64,000 bases of DNA from JBKBRC01 sp046292345 (GTDB taxonomy: Bacteria > Bacteroidota > Rhodothermia > Rhodothermales > Rubricoccaceae): NCBI GenBank assembly GCA_046292345.1, contig JBKBRC010000011.1:5778-69777 (forward strand), in the 5' to 3' direction. A program made the translations under genes and the position numbers. How positions within the stretch are numbered: the first letter of the stretch is position 1; every line of letters begins with the position of its first letter. Of this stretch, positions 43,313 through 53,525 are shown piece after piece. The notes beneath the pieces are model-generated. The model had not been told where the DNA came from. It ran no database searches and was given only the letters and a program-made list of their open reading frames with translations.

Positions 43313-44485
43313 ATGTCTGCCGTCATCCTTTCCGCCGCCCGTACGCCCGTAGGCTCCTTCGGCGGGAGCCTCGCCTCCGTGCCCGCCCCCGCCCTCGGGG
43401 CGACCGCCATCCGCGCCGCGCTCGAGCGCGCAGGCATCTCGCCCGAGCACGTCGACGAGGTCCTGATGGGCTGCGTCGTCTCGGCCGGCGTCGGGCAGGC
43501 GCCCGCGCGGCAGGCCGCCCTCGGCGCGGGGCTGCCCGAGGCCGTGCCCTGCATGACCGTCAACAAAGTCTGCGGCTCGGGCATGAAGACGGTCCTGCTC
43601 GCCGACCAGGCCATCCGCGCTGGCGACGCGGCCGTCGTCGTGGCCGGCGGCATGGAGAACATGAGCCAGGCGCCGTTCCTGCTCGACAAGGCGCGCTACG
43701 GCTACGGCTACGGCAACGCGCAGCTCATCGACGCGCTCTTCCACGACGGCCTCCGCGACGCCTACGACGGCAACGCGATGGGCGTCGCGGCGGACCGCTG
43801 CGCCGAGACATGCAACGTGCCGCGCGAGCGGCAGGACGCGTTCACGGCCGAGAGCTACCGCCGCGCGCAGGCGTCGGTCGAGCAGGGGCGCTTCGCCGAC
43901 GAGATCGTGCCGGTCACGGTCACCACGCGCAAGGGGGAGACGGTCGTGGACCGCGACGAGGAGCCGTTCAAGACGGTCTTCGACAAGATCCCGACGCTCC
44001 GGCCGGTCTTCACCAAAGACGGCACCGTGACGGCCGCCAACGCCTCCACGATCAACGACGGCGCGGCGGCGCTCGTCGTGGCGAGCCAGGCCTGGGCCGA
44101 GGCCCACGGCAGGACGCCGCTGGCGCGCATCGTCGCTACGGCGCAGCACGCCCAGAAGCCGGTCGAGTTCACGACGGCGCCCATCGAGGCCATCCGCAAG
44201 GTGCTCGCCAAGGCCGGCCTCGCGCTCGCCGACATTGACCTGTTCGAGATCAACGAGGCCTTCGCCGTCGTGGCGCTCGCGGCGCAGGACGCGCTCGGCA
44301 TCCCGCACGAGAAGCTCAACGTGCATGGCGGCGCGGTGGCCGTGGGGCACCCCATCGGCGCCTCGGGCGCGCGCATCCTGACGACGCTGCTCCACGCCAT
44401 GCGGCAGCGCGACGCGCGGCGCGGCCTGGCGGCGATCTGCATCGGCGGGGGCGAGGCGACGGCCATCGTCGTCGAGCGCGGCTGA
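43313..44485 (+). CDS. Acetyl-CoA C-acetyltransferase (thiolase)
   Basis: A 390-residue thiolase. Active-site Cys87 in VNKVCGSGMK, His in HGGAVAVGHPIGASGARI and the second Cys in AAICIGGGEATA are intact. It condenses two acetyl-CoA or cleaves acetoacetyl-CoA. The 3-hydroxyacyl-CoA dehydrogenase 51 bp downstream suggests a pathway through 3-hydroxybutyryl-CoA, or beta-oxidation. Confidence 0.93.
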   Translation: MSAVILSAARTPVGSFGGSLASVPAPALGATAIRAALERAGISPEHVDEVLMGCVVSAGVGQAPARQAALGAGLPEAVPCMTVNKVCGSGMKTVLLADQAIRAGDAAVVVAGGMENMSQAPFLLDKARYGYGYGNAQLIDALFHDGLRDAYDGNAMGVAADRCAETCNVPRERQDAFTAESYRRAQASVEQGRFADEIVPVTVTTRKGETVVDRDEEPFKTVFDKIPTLRPVFTKDGTVTAANASTINDGAAALVVASQAWAEAHGRTPLARIVATAQHAQKPVEFTTAPIEAIRKVLAKAGLALADIDLFEINEAFAVVALAAQDALGIPHEKLNVHGGAVAVGHPIGASGARILTTLLHAMRQRDARRGLAAICIGGGEATAIVVERG

Positions 44486-44536
44486 GCGCGTGGCGCCCTC
44501 TCCCCCCTCCGTTTCTTTGCTCCCTACTCCTCCTCC

Positions 44537-45385
<849 letters not shown>

Positions 45386-45420
45386 GGCTGCGCCGCCTCG
45401 AGCCTGCCACACCCGAGCCG

Positions 45421-46164
45421 ATGACCTCTCCCCCCGACGGCCTGAACGACCTCCCGGACGGCCTCGCGCCGGAGGAGGACGGCGACGCGGGCGCGCTGCG
45501 CTCGGGGACGGTCACGCGCGTGGCGCAGCAGCAGCGCAATCCGGAGCGCGTGAGCGTCTTCATCGACGGGCGCTTCGCCTTCGGCCTGGCATACGCGCTC
45601 GCCGTCGAGGCCGGGCTGCGCAAAGGGCTGCCGCTCAGCGCTGAGGCGCAGGCCGACCTGCTGGAGCGGCAGCGTGCCTGCAGCGCCCGCGCCGCCGCGC
45701 TCGATTTCCTGAGCCGCCGCGCGCGCACCACGGCCGAGGTGCGCCGCGCGCTCGTCAAAAAGGGCTACGACGCCGATGTGGCCGAGCGCACCGTCGCCGC
45801 GCTTGTCGCCGCCGGCTACCTCGACGATGCGGCCTACGCAACGGCTTACGTACGGGGGCGCTTCGCCGGCCGCGGGCACGGCCCGGCGCGTCTGCGCCAG
45901 GACCTCGCGCAGCGCGGCATAGACCGCGCTCTCATCGACATGGCCCTGGCCACGCTCGAGGCCGAGGAAGACCTCGCGCAGACCGTCCGGCGCCACGCCG
46001 CAAAGCGCTGGCGCACGCTCGCCTCCGAGCCCGACGTCACCAGACGCGCCCGTAAGACGTTCAACTTCCTGCTCCGGCAGGGCTTCGCCTACGACCTCGC
46101 GCGCGAGGCCATCGAGCACCTGCGCGCCGGCGAGCCGGAAGCGCCCGAGGGCTGCGACCCGTAA
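45421..46164 (+). CDS. recX: RecX family regulator of RecA
   Basis: A 247-residue protein with three-helix RecX repeats: ALDFLSRRARTTAEVRRALVKKGYD, AALVAAGYLDDAAYATAYVRGRFAGRGHGPARLRQDLAQRGI and FLLRQGFAYDLAREAIEHL. RecX binds RecA filaments and modulates recombination. The N-terminal 40 residues are acidic and unconserved. Start ATG 45421, 35 bp after the dehydrogenase stop. recA is not in the window. Confidence 0.9.
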   Translation: MTSPPDGLNDLPDGLAPEEDGDAGALRSGTVTRVAQQQRNPERVSVFIDGRFAFGLAYALAVEAGLRKGLPLSAEAQADLLERQRACSARAAALDFLSRRARTTAEVRRALVKKGYDADVAERTVAALVAAGYLDDAAYATAYVRGRFAGRGHGPARLRQDLAQRGIDRALIDMALATLEAEEDLAQTVRRHAAKRWRTLASEPDVTRRARKTFNFLLRQGFAYDLAREAIEHLRAGEPEAPEGCDP

Positions 46165-46198
46165 ACTTCCCGGGCTCCTTCCGGCCCTCGCCCCTCCC

Positions 46199-47032
46199 AT
46201 GACCGATCCCATCCGCGAAGCCGAGGCTCTCGCCGAGGCTCTCGCCGCCGTGCGCGCGCGTACCGACCTCGTGCCCGCCCTCGCGCTCGTGCTCGGCTCC
46301 GGCCTCGGCGCGCTCGCCGACGAGGTCGAGAACGCCGTCGCGATTCCCACGGCCGACGTGCCGCACTACCCGCGCTCGACCGTGCAAGGCCATGCCGGGC
46401 GTCTCGTGCTCGGGCACCTCGCCGGGCGGCCTGTACTGGTCGTGCAGGGGCGCGTGCACCTCTACGAGGGCCACGACGCGCGCGCGGTCACGTTCCCGGT
46501 CCGCCTCGCGCACGCGCTCGGCGCGCGCGGGCTCGTGCTGACCAATGCCGCCGGCGGCATCGACCCATCGTTCACGCCGGGCACGCTCATGCTCATCACC
46601 GACCACATCAACCTCGCGTGGGCGAATCCGCTCGCCGGGCCGGTGGGGGAGGGGCAGCCCCGCTTTCCGGACGTCTCGGAGGCTTACAGCGCGGCATGGC
46701 GCGCGCAGGCCAAGGCAATCGCTCTGCGCCTGCGCATACCGTTCCGCGAGGGCGTCTACATCTGGACGGCCGGCCCGTCCTACGAAACACCGGCCGAAAT
46801 TCAGTTCTTCCGGCGCATCGGCGCCGACGCTGTCGGGATGAGTACCGTGCCCGAGACGCTGCAAGCCGTCTCGCTCGGCATGCCGGTGCTCGGGCTCTCA
46901 ACGATCACTAACTTGGCGGCAGGCTTGCAGGGGCGTCCGCTCAACCATGAGGAGGTGATGGAGGTTGGGCGGCAGGTGCGTCACCGGCTCGCCGCGTGGG
47001 TCTGCGCGATAGTGGCTGAGACCAGCTTCTGA
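46199..47032 (+). CDS. Purine nucleoside phosphorylase (trimeric, PunA type)
   Basis: A 277-residue enzyme phosphorolysing guanosine and inosine in purine salvage. It has the phosphate-binding LVLGSGLGALADEV, VQGRVHLYEGHDA, LTNAAGGIDPSFTPG, AGPSYETPAEIQFFRRIGADAVGMSTVPE and LSTITNLAAGL with the purine-binding Asn. A 12-bp repeat near the start duplicates EALA (AEALAEALAAV). Normal length, complete. Confidence 0.93.
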   Translation: MTDPIREAEALAEALAAVRARTDLVPALALVLGSGLGALADEVENAVAIPTADVPHYPRSTVQGHAGRLVLGHLAGRPVLVVQGRVHLYEGHDARAVTFPVRLAHALGARGLVLTNAAGGIDPSFTPGTLMLITDHINLAWANPLAGPVGEGQPRFPDVSEAYSAAWRAQAKAIALRLRIPFREGVYIWTAGPSYETPAEIQFFRRIGADAVGMSTVPETLQAVSLGMPVLGLSTITNLAAGLQGRPLNHEEVMEVGRQVRHRLAAWVCAIVAETSF

Positions 47033-47085
47033 GCGCGCCCCGCGGTCGTCCGAGCGCGCATGTGTGCCGTAGCTGTGCGCCCAGA

Positions 47086-47116
47086 TTGTTTTTCCATGTG
47101 CACGAGCTAGATATTG
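47086..47116 (+). promoter_or_regulatory. Possible Bacteroidota-type promoter
   Basis: A TTG at 47086 and TAGATATTG at 47108-47116, spaced 19 bp, approximate the TTG / TAnnTTTG consensus in a locally AT-rich gap upstream of the DUF3276 gene. Imperfect match. Confidence 0.3.
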
Positions 47117-47174
47117 CGCCCCGGCCATTGGCCTGTCCACTCTCCCTCACCCATCCTTCGGGGGCTCCCCCCGT

Positions 47175-47477
47175 ATGTACTACTGCATGAGCGACGATCG
47201 CTACCGGGACGAGGTATTCGGTCTGCGCGTGCCTGCGGGCAAGCGCACGTACTTCTTCGACGTAAAGCCGACCCGCGCCGGACACGACTTTTACCTGACC
47301 ATCACGGAGAGCAAGCGCGCGGGGGAGAACGGTGGTTACGAGAAACACAAGATCTATCTGTACAAGGAGGACTTTGGAAAGTTTGTGGAGGCGTTGCATG
47401 AGGTGATGGAGCACATTCGGACCGAGCGGCTTCCGGACTACGACTTCTCGGACGTGCCGCGCCTCCAGAAGGACTGA
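47175..47477 (+). CDS. DUF3276 PUR-alpha-like nucleic-acid-binding protein
   Basis: A 100-residue protein of the bacterial PUR family. DEVFGLRVPAGKRTYFFDVKPTRAGHDFYLTITESKR and HKIYLYKEDFGKFVEALHEVMEHI form the beta-beta-beta-beta-alpha repeat that binds single-stranded DNA or RNA. Common in Bacteroidota. The start may be the given ATG or Met5 at 47187. No partner gene is obvious. Confidence 0.85.
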   Translation: MYYCMSDDRYRDEVFGLRVPAGKRTYFFDVKPTRAGHDFYLTITESKRAGENGGYEKHKIYLYKEDFGKFVEALHEVMEHIRTERLPDYDFSDVPRLQKD

Positions 47478-47587
47478 CGCGCCTGCCAGAGCCGACGCCG
47501 GGCCGTGGAGAGGCCGTGAACGCCGGATCGTTGCCGGACGGCCGGGGTACCTTCGCGCGCCCCGCCGTCCGCCTGGCTTCGCCTCGT

Positions 47588-48889
47588 ATGCCGCTCCTGC
47601 CTCTCGTCCGCTACGCCGCGCGCCGCGCGCGCCTGGCCGCCGTCCTGGACCGCCGCGCCGTCTTCGCGCCCGAGATCGAGGCCGCCGTGCGCGACGTGCT
47701 CGCCGACGTGCGCGCGCACGGCGACGCGGCCGTGCTCCGCCTGACCGAGCGCCTCGACGGCGTCCGCCCGGACGCGCTGCGCGTGCCCGAGCAGGCGCTC
47801 GCAGACGCGCTCGAGGTGCTCGAGCCGGACGTGCGCGCGGCCCTCGAGGCCGCTGCCGCCAACATCCGCCGCTTCCACGAGCGCGAGATGCCGGCCTCCT
47901 GGATGCTCGACGACGGCGACGGCGTCCGCCTCGGGCAGCGCATCGCGCCTGTCGAGCGCGCGGGGCTCTACGCGCCCGGTGGCACGGCGGCCTACCCCTC
48001 GAGCGTGCTCATGAACGCCATCCCGGCCCTCGTGGCCGGCGTGGACGAGGTGCACCTGGCCAGTCCGCCCGGCCCGGACGGCCTGCCGCACCCGCTCGTG
48101 CGTGCCGCCGCCGCCCTGCTCGGCCTGCGCCACGTCTACGCCATCGGCGGCGCGCAGGCCATCGCTGCGCTCGCCTTCGGCACCGAGACCGTCCCGCGCG
48201 TGGACGTGATCGTGGGGCCGGGCAATGCCTACGTCGCCGCGGCCAAGAAGCTCGTCTATGGCCACGTCGCCATCGACTCCGTGGCCGGACCCTCCGAGGT
48301 CGTCGTGCTCGCCGACGCCGCGGCCGACCCGCGCTTCGTCGCGGCCGACCTGCTCGCGCAGGCCGAGCACGACCCGCGCGCGAGCGCCATCCTCGTCACG
48401 CCCTCGCCGGCGCTCGCCGAGGCCGTGCAGGCCGAGGTGGAACGCCTCGTGCCCACGCTCCCGCGCGCAGAGATCCTCCGCCAGGCTCTGCCGGCCTACG
48501 GCGCGGCCATCGTGACCGAGACCCTGGACGAAGCCCTCGCCTGCATCAACGAACTGGCGCCCGAGCACCTGATGCTGCTCGCCGCCGACGCCGAGGCGCT
48601 TCTGCCGCGCATCCGCCATGCCGGCGCCATCTTCGTGGGCACCTACGCCGCCGAGCCCGTCGGCGACTACTACGCCGGGCCGAACCACGTCCTACCGACC
48701 GGCGGGACGGCGCGCTTCGCCTCGGCGCTCGGCGTGGACGTGTTCCTGCGCCGGCAGTCTGTCATCCACTACACGGCCGCGCGCCTGGCCGAGACCGGGC
48801 CCGCCATCGCGCGTCTGGCCGAGGCCGAGGGGCTCGACGCCCACGCCCTCGCCGTGCGCGTGCGCCTGCGCGCCGAGCCGGCCGCCTGA
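47588..48889 (+). CDS. hisD: Histidinol dehydrogenase
   Basis: A 433-residue NAD- and Zn-dependent enzyme catalysing the last two steps of histidine synthesis. Recognisable parts are VERAGLYAPGGTAAYPSSVLMNAIPA, VDVIVGPGNAYVAAAKK, the metal and catalytic region LLAQAEHDPRA, ELAPEHLML and PNHVLPTGGTARFASALGVDVF. ATG 47588 is chosen. hisC follows after 15 bp, so the two are likely in one operon. Confidence 0.94.
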   Translation: MPLLPLVRYAARRARLAAVLDRRAVFAPEIEAAVRDVLADVRAHGDAAVLRLTERLDGVRPDALRVPEQALADALEVLEPDVRAALEAAAANIRRFHEREMPASWMLDDGDGVRLGQRIAPVERAGLYAPGGTAAYPSSVLMNAIPALVAGVDEVHLASPPGPDGLPHPLVRAAAALLGLRHVYAIGGAQAIAALAFGTETVPRVDVIVGPGNAYVAAAKKLVYGHVAIDSVAGPSEVVVLADAAADPRFVAADLLAQAEHDPRASAILVTPSPALAEAVQAEVERLVPTLPRAEILRQALPAYGAAIVTETLDEALACINELAPEHLMLLAADAEALLPRIRHAGAIFVGTYAAEPVGDYYAGPNHVLPTGGTARFASALGVDVFLRRQSVIHYTAARLAETGPAIARLAEAEGLDAHALAVRVRLRAEPAA

Positions 48890-48904
48890 ATCCGACGCCG
48901 CCCC

Positions 48905-50008
48905 ATGGCCGACGCCCCGCTGCACCTGATCCGCGCTGCCGTCCGCGCCGAGCACGCCTACCGCGTGCCGACCGCGTCGGACGCGCCTGCCAAGCTCGAC
49001 CAGAACGAGAGCCCGTTCGACCTGCCCGACGAGGTCAAGCGCGCCGCGCTCGAGGCGTTTGCGCGCACACCCTGGAACCGCTACCCGGACGACCGGCCCC
49101 ACCGCCTCGCGGCGCGCCTGGCCGCCGCGGCCGGGCTGCCGCGCGAGGCCGTCATGGTCGGGCGCGGCTCCAACGAGATCACGCACACCCTCGGGCTGTC
49201 CTTCCTCGCGCCCGGCACGCCCGTCGTGCTACCCTCGCCCATGTTCTCGCTCTACGCGAGCGTGGCTCGGATGCACGAGGCGCGCATCGTGGACGTGCCC
49301 GCCGGCGCGCGCTTCGCGCACGACCCAGACGCCATCCTGGAGGCCGCCCAGGCCGCGCGGGCGCCGCTGACCGTCGTCACGACGCCCAACAACCCGACCG
49401 GGCAGATCATCCCGCACGCCGGCCTCGAGCGGCTCGCCGCCGGCGTTCCTGGCTTCCTGCTCATCGACGAGGCGTACCACGAGTTCCTGACCGGCCCGAC
49501 CGCGCTCGATCTGCTGGCCGCGCACCCCAACGTGCTCGTGCTGCGCACGTTCTCGAAGGCGATGGGCCTGGCCGGCCTCCGCCTCGGCTACCTCGCAGGG
49601 CACCCGGAAGCCGTGCAGATGCTCGAGCGAGCGCGCCTGCCTTTCCTCGTGGACCGGCTCTCGGAGGAGGTCGCCCTGGCCGTGCTCGACCGACCAGACC
49701 TGCTCGCCGACCGCGTCGCGACGCTCCTGGCCGAGCGCGAACGCCTGCTGGATCGCTGCGCTGCTCTTGGCGTGGAAACCGTTCCGAGCGCGGCCAACTT
49801 TTTCCTCGCGCGCACGGCCCTGCCCGTGCCCGAGCTGCGGAGCCGGCTCGCCGCCGAGGGCGTTCTCGTGCGCGACGTGAGCGGCTACCCCGCGCTCGCG
49901 CCCCGCGACGGCCAGCCCGGGTGGATCCGCGTCTCCGTCGGCACGCCCGATGAGAACCGCCGCCTCGAGGCCGCGCTCGAAGCCGCGCTCGCCTCCGCAA
50001 CCGCCTGA
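48905..50008 (+). CDS. hisC: Histidinol-phosphate aminotransferase
   Basis: A 367-residue class I/II PLP aminotransferase. It has KLDQNESPFDLPDEV at the N-terminus, TTPNNPTGQII, LIDEAYHEF, and the PLP lysine in LRTFSKAMGLAGLRLGYL. It transaminates imidazole-acetol phosphate to histidinol phosphate, the step before HisD. Directly downstream of hisD; the other his genes are elsewhere. Confidence 0.93.
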   Translation: MADAPLHLIRAAVRAEHAYRVPTASDAPAKLDQNESPFDLPDEVKRAALEAFARTPWNRYPDDRPHRLAARLAAAAGLPREAVMVGRGSNEITHTLGLSFLAPGTPVVLPSPMFSLYASVARMHEARIVDVPAGARFAHDPDAILEAAQAARAPLTVVTTPNNPTGQIIPHAGLERLAAGVPGFLLIDEAYHEFLTGPTALDLLAAHPNVLVLRTFSKAMGLAGLRLGYLAGHPEAVQMLERARLPFLVDRLSEEVALAVLDRPDLLADRVATLLAERERLLDRCAALGVETVPSAANFFLARTALPVPELRSRLAAEGVLVRDVSGYPALAPRDGQPGWIRVSVGTPDENRRLEAALEAALASATA

Positions 50009-50059
50009 AACCCGCCCGGCGGCGGCGTATCTTGCGCCGCCGCCCCATTCGCAGCGCAG

Positions 50060-50668
50060 ATGGATTACATCCAGGTCGACATCATCGGTCTCTCGACCAG
50101 TCCCTCCTCGGGCGGCGCCTACGCGCTCGTGCTCGGCGAAGTAGGCGGCAACCGGCGCCTGCCCATCATCATCGGCGCCAGCGAGGCGCAGGCGATCGCG
50201 CTCGAGCTCGAGAAGATCCAGCCGCCGCGCCCGATGACGCACGACCTGATCCGCAACCTCTTCGACGCGCTCGGCGCCGAGGTGACGGACATCCTGATCG
50301 ACGACCTGCGCGAGGGCACGTTCTACGCCAAGGTCCGCTACGTCTACGACGACGAGGAGGCCCAGCTCGACGCCCGCCCCTCCGATGCCGTCGCGCTCGC
50401 CGTGCGTACCGACGCCCCCATCTTCGTCGCCGCCGCCGTGCTCGACGAGGCCGGCATCCCTACCGAGGACGAGGACGACAGCGGGCCGGAGCCGGAGCCT
50501 TTCGCCGAACCGCCGCCGCCGCGCGCCGCCGCTCCAGACTTGCCCGCCAGCGGCGGCTCCCGCCTCGACCGTATGGAGGCGCAGCTCCAGAAGGCCATCG
50601 AGAACGAGGACTACGAGACGGCCGCCCGCCTGCGCGACGAGATCGCGCGCATGCGGAGCGAAAACTGA
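50060..50668 (+). CDS. Bifunctional nuclease family protein with UvrB/UvrC motif
   Basis: A 202-residue protein. The N-terminal DUF151/BFN domain (about 1-130) includes YALVLGEVGGNRRLPIIIGASEAQAIALELE, RPMTHDLIRNLF and LDARPSDAVALAVR. A Pro/Glu-rich linker leads to a C-terminal UVR motif (LDRMEAQLQKAIENEDYETAARLRDEIARM). BFN domains have reported DNase/RNase activity; the UVR motif mediates protein contact. This fusion is typical of Bacteroidota. Confidence 0.9.
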   Translation: MDYIQVDIIGLSTSPSSGGAYALVLGEVGGNRRLPIIIGASEAQAIALELEKIQPPRPMTHDLIRNLFDALGAEVTDILIDDLREGTFYAKVRYVYDDEEAQLDARPSDAVALAVRTDAPIFVAAAVLDEAGIPTEDEDDSGPEPEPFAEPPPPRAAAPDLPASGGSRLDRMEAQLQKAIENEDYETAARLRDEIARMRSEN

Positions 50669-50735
50669 GTCCGCCGGTGGATGCCGCCGGGCCCCGCGCC
50701 CCGGGCTGCCCCGTCCGCGCCTCCGGCGTGCCGCG

Positions 50736-52427
50736 ATGACGCTCGCGCTGCCCCCGCTCCGCGCGCGCGCGCGGGACGTCCGGCCACGGCCGCACGCGGA
50801 CCTGGGCGCCTCGGCGCTCTTCCGCGCCTACGTCGCCCGCGAGCCTGCTGCGCTCGCGTTCTACACGCACGACCCGTGGGACGGGCGCGCCCGCGCCGCC
50901 GCCGCGCGTCGCGCCGCCGCCCATGCCCGCCACCGCGACGCCGTCGCGGACGTGCTCGCCGAGCAGAACGAGGCCTGGGGCGCCGACGAGGCCGTGCGCG
51001 CCCGCGTCGCGCAGCTCCGAGACCCCGAGGCCGTCGCTGTCGTGACGGGGCAGCAACTCGGCCTCTTCGCCGGACCGCTCTACACCGTCTACAAGGCGCT
51101 TTCGGCCGTGCGGCAGGCCGCCGCGCTGGCGGCCGAGACCGGCCGGCCGGTTGTGCCCGTGTTCTGGCTCGCCGACGAAGACCACGACTACGCCGAGGTG
51201 GAGCGGGCCGTGTTCGCTGGTCCGGACGGGGCGCGGGCGGTCGCGCTCGAAGCCGGGCAGCTCCCCGGAGCCGGCCGCGCGCCTGTCGGGCGCCTGGTTC
51301 TGGGCGCTGCCGCTGCCCGACGGCTGCTCGGTTCCCTCGCCGGGGCCCTCCCGCGCGGGCCCCACCGCACGGCCGCGCTGGCTGCCGCGCGCGAGGCCTA
51401 CCGGGCCGGGACGCCCCTGCGCGACGCGTTCGCACGCCTGCTCCGCGCGCTCGTGCCCGGCACCGGGCTCGTGTTCATCTCGGCCGACGACGTGCGGCTG
51501 AAACGCCTCGCCGCTCCCCTCTTCGCGCGCGAGGCCACGCACTGGCCGGATACGCTCGCGCGCCTCGAGGCGGCGAGCGCGCGCCTCGAGGCCGAAGGCT
51601 TCCACGCGCAGGTCGCGCCGCGGCCGGTGAACCTGTTCCTGTTCGAGCGCGAGGGCAGCGGGACGCGTCGCACGCCGCTCGACCCGGCCGATCCGGCGCG
51701 GCCGGACGAGGGCTTCGTCCTGCGCGGCACCACGACGCGCCTTACGCCCGAGGCGCTCGCGCAGCTCGCGGCCGGGCATCCGGAGCGGCTCAGTCCCAAC
51801 GTCGTCTTGCGGCCGCTCGTGCAAGACACGCTCCTGCCCACGGCCCTCTACGTCGCCGGGCCGGGCGAGGCGGCCTACTTCGCACAGCTTCGACCGGTCT
51901 ACGAAGCCTTCGGCGTGCCGATGCCGGCGATCGCGCCGCGTCAGAGCCTCACGCTCATCCCGCCCGCTGCGGCCAAGGTGCTCGCACGCTACGGCCTCGA
52001 CGGGCCCGATCTCCGCCCCGACCCCGACGCGCTCCACCGCCGCCTCGCGCTCGCGGCCTTCGGGCAGGATCTCGACGGCGCGTTCGACGCCGCGCGCGCC
52101 CGGGCCGAGGCCGTCGTGGCCGACCTGGCGCGCACGATCGCGCCCATCGACGCAACACTCGCGCGCTCGGCCGCCGCCGCTGAGGCCGCCGTCGCACAGG
52201 CCGTCGAGCGGCTGCGGGTCCGCGCCGCGCGCGCGCAGAAGCGCCGCCACGCCGACATCCGCGCGCGGCTGGACCGTGCCCGGGCGCTGCTCTGGCCGTG
52301 CGGCATGCTGCAGGAGCGCGCCCTCTCGCCGCTCGACGTGGCCGCGCGCTATGGACTCGAAGCCCTGCTGGAACTGCTCGCCGCGCTGCCCGCAGACGGC
52401 CGCGAGCACCTCGACGTGTACCTCTGA
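50736..52427 (+). CDS. bshC: Bacillithiol biosynthesis cysteine-adding enzyme
   Basis: A 563-residue protein of the BshC family, which adds cysteine to GlcN-malate in bacillithiol synthesis. Family sequences: VAVVTGQQLGLFAGPLYTVYKALSAV, VPVFWLADEDHDYAEVE, SPNVVLRPLVQDTLLPTALYVAGPGEAAYFAQL and a C-terminal coiled coil (about 450-520). ATG 50736 is 67 bp after the nuclease stop. bshB1 lies about 8 kb downstream; bshA is not in the window. Confidence 0.93.
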   Translation: MTLALPPLRARARDVRPRPHADLGASALFRAYVAREPAALAFYTHDPWDGRARAAAARRAAAHARHRDAVADVLAEQNEAWGADEAVRARVAQLRDPEAVAVVTGQQLGLFAGPLYTVYKALSAVRQAAALAAETGRPVVPVFWLADEDHDYAEVERAVFAGPDGARAVALEAGQLPGAGRAPVGRLVLGAAAARRLLGSLAGALPRGPHRTAALAAAREAYRAGTPLRDAFARLLRALVPGTGLVFISADDVRLKRLAAPLFAREATHWPDTLARLEAASARLEAEGFHAQVAPRPVNLFLFEREGSGTRRTPLDPADPARPDEGFVLRGTTTRLTPEALAQLAAGHPERLSPNVVLRPLVQDTLLPTALYVAGPGEAAYFAQLRPVYEAFGVPMPAIAPRQSLTLIPPAAAKVLARYGLDGPDLRPDPDALHRRLALAAFGQDLDGAFDAARARAEAVVADLARTIAPIDATLARSAAAAEAAVAQAVERLRVRAARAQKRRHADIRARLDRARALLWPCGMLQERALSPLDVAARYGLEALLELLAALPADGREHLDVYL

Positions 52428-52467
52428 AGGCGCGCCCCTGTGCCCGTCTGCCTACCGCCCACAACCC

Positions 52468-53160
52468 ATGGCCGCCGCCGCACCGCCCATGCTCTCCGAC
52501 CTCGTCGACCGGGCCGTCGAGCTGGCGGCCGAGTGGCACGACGGCACCTACCGCAAGGGCCGCTGGCGTCCGCAGCCGTTCGCGCCGCCGGCGGGCGAGC
52601 ACTCGCGCGTGCCAGCAATGGCGCACGTGACGTCGGTCGCGCTCATGGTGCAGCGCGCCGGGTGGGAGGACGAGGTCGTCGCGGCGGCATTCCTGCACGA
52701 CGTGCTCGAAGACGCCAACCGTTTCGGGCAGCGCATGACGCCCGAGGCGCTCGCCGCGCATGTCGGGCCGCGCGTGGTGGCGCTCGTGCAGGCCGTCTCG
52801 GAGCCCGTCGCCGCCGACGGGGGCGCGCTGCCGTGGCGCGCGCGCAAGGAAGGCTACTTGCGCCGCCTGCGAGCCGGTCCGCCCGAGGCGGCCGCCATCG
52901 CCCTGGCCGACAAGGTCCACAATGCGTACGTGATGACGGGCGCGCTCGAGGCCGGTGCGAACATCTTTCGGCGTGAGGCCGGCCACACGGCGCTCTCGGC
53001 CGGGCCGGAGGCGCAGCGCTGGTTCCTCGAGGCGGCGCTCGGGGCAACGGCCCACCATGACGACGCGCGCCTCGGGCCCATGCGGGCGCGGCTCCGAGAG
53101 CACCTGGCACGCTTCGCGGCAGCCGCGGAGGCGTTTGCGCGGGACGCCCCGGGGGACTGA
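52468..53160 (+). CDS. HD-domain phosphohydrolase (SpoT/YfbR-like)
   Basis: A 230-residue protein with a RelA/SpoT-type HD region: AAEWHDGTYRKG, MAHVTSVALMVQRAGW, AAFLHDVLEDANRFG (HD pair) and IALADKVHNAYVM. There is no synthetase domain, so it may be a small ppGpp hydrolase or another phosphohydrolase. C-terminal helices are unassigned. ATG 52468 is chosen since the upstream frame overlaps bshC. Confidence 0.82.
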   Translation: MAAAAPPMLSDLVDRAVELAAEWHDGTYRKGRWRPQPFAPPAGEHSRVPAMAHVTSVALMVQRAGWEDEVVAAAFLHDVLEDANRFGQRMTPEALAAHVGPRVVALVQAVSEPVAADGGALPWRARKEGYLRRLRAGPPEAAAIALADKVHNAYVMTGALEAGANIFRREAGHTALSAGPEAQRWFLEAALGATAHHDDARLGPMRARLREHLARFAAAAEAFARDAPGD

Positions 53161-53525
53161 CGCGCCGCGCGAGCCGGCCGCGGGAGCGCTTCGACGGAGC
53201 GCTTCGCGTGAAGGCACTGGAAAGGAAAGCGCTACCGGGCGAGGCCGGCGGAACGGCCCGTCGCAATCGTCTTGAAAGAGGCTCGCCAGCCGAAGCCTCC
53301 CATGCCGAAGCTCGCTCGCCTCATGCGCGCGCTCCGCCGCGCGCCCCTGCCGCGCCGTCCCCGGCGAAAGCTTCGCCGCTTCGCCCTGCCACCGCTCCGC
53401 CCGTTGCCGGGCCTGGCCGACCTGGCGCCCCTTGCGACGACCGGATAGACCGTCGGGCGACCACCCCGCGCGCCCATGGTCCGGGCGTAGCTTGAGGCGG
53501 TTCCCCGGCCTGACCGATCCGCCCG
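53161..53525. other. Intergenic region, 365 bp, no gene seen
   Basis: Contains a short imperfect repeat of gagcgcttcg near 53185-53210 and no convincing gene or RNA. It probably includes the promoter for the downstream lipoprotein. Confidence 0.4.
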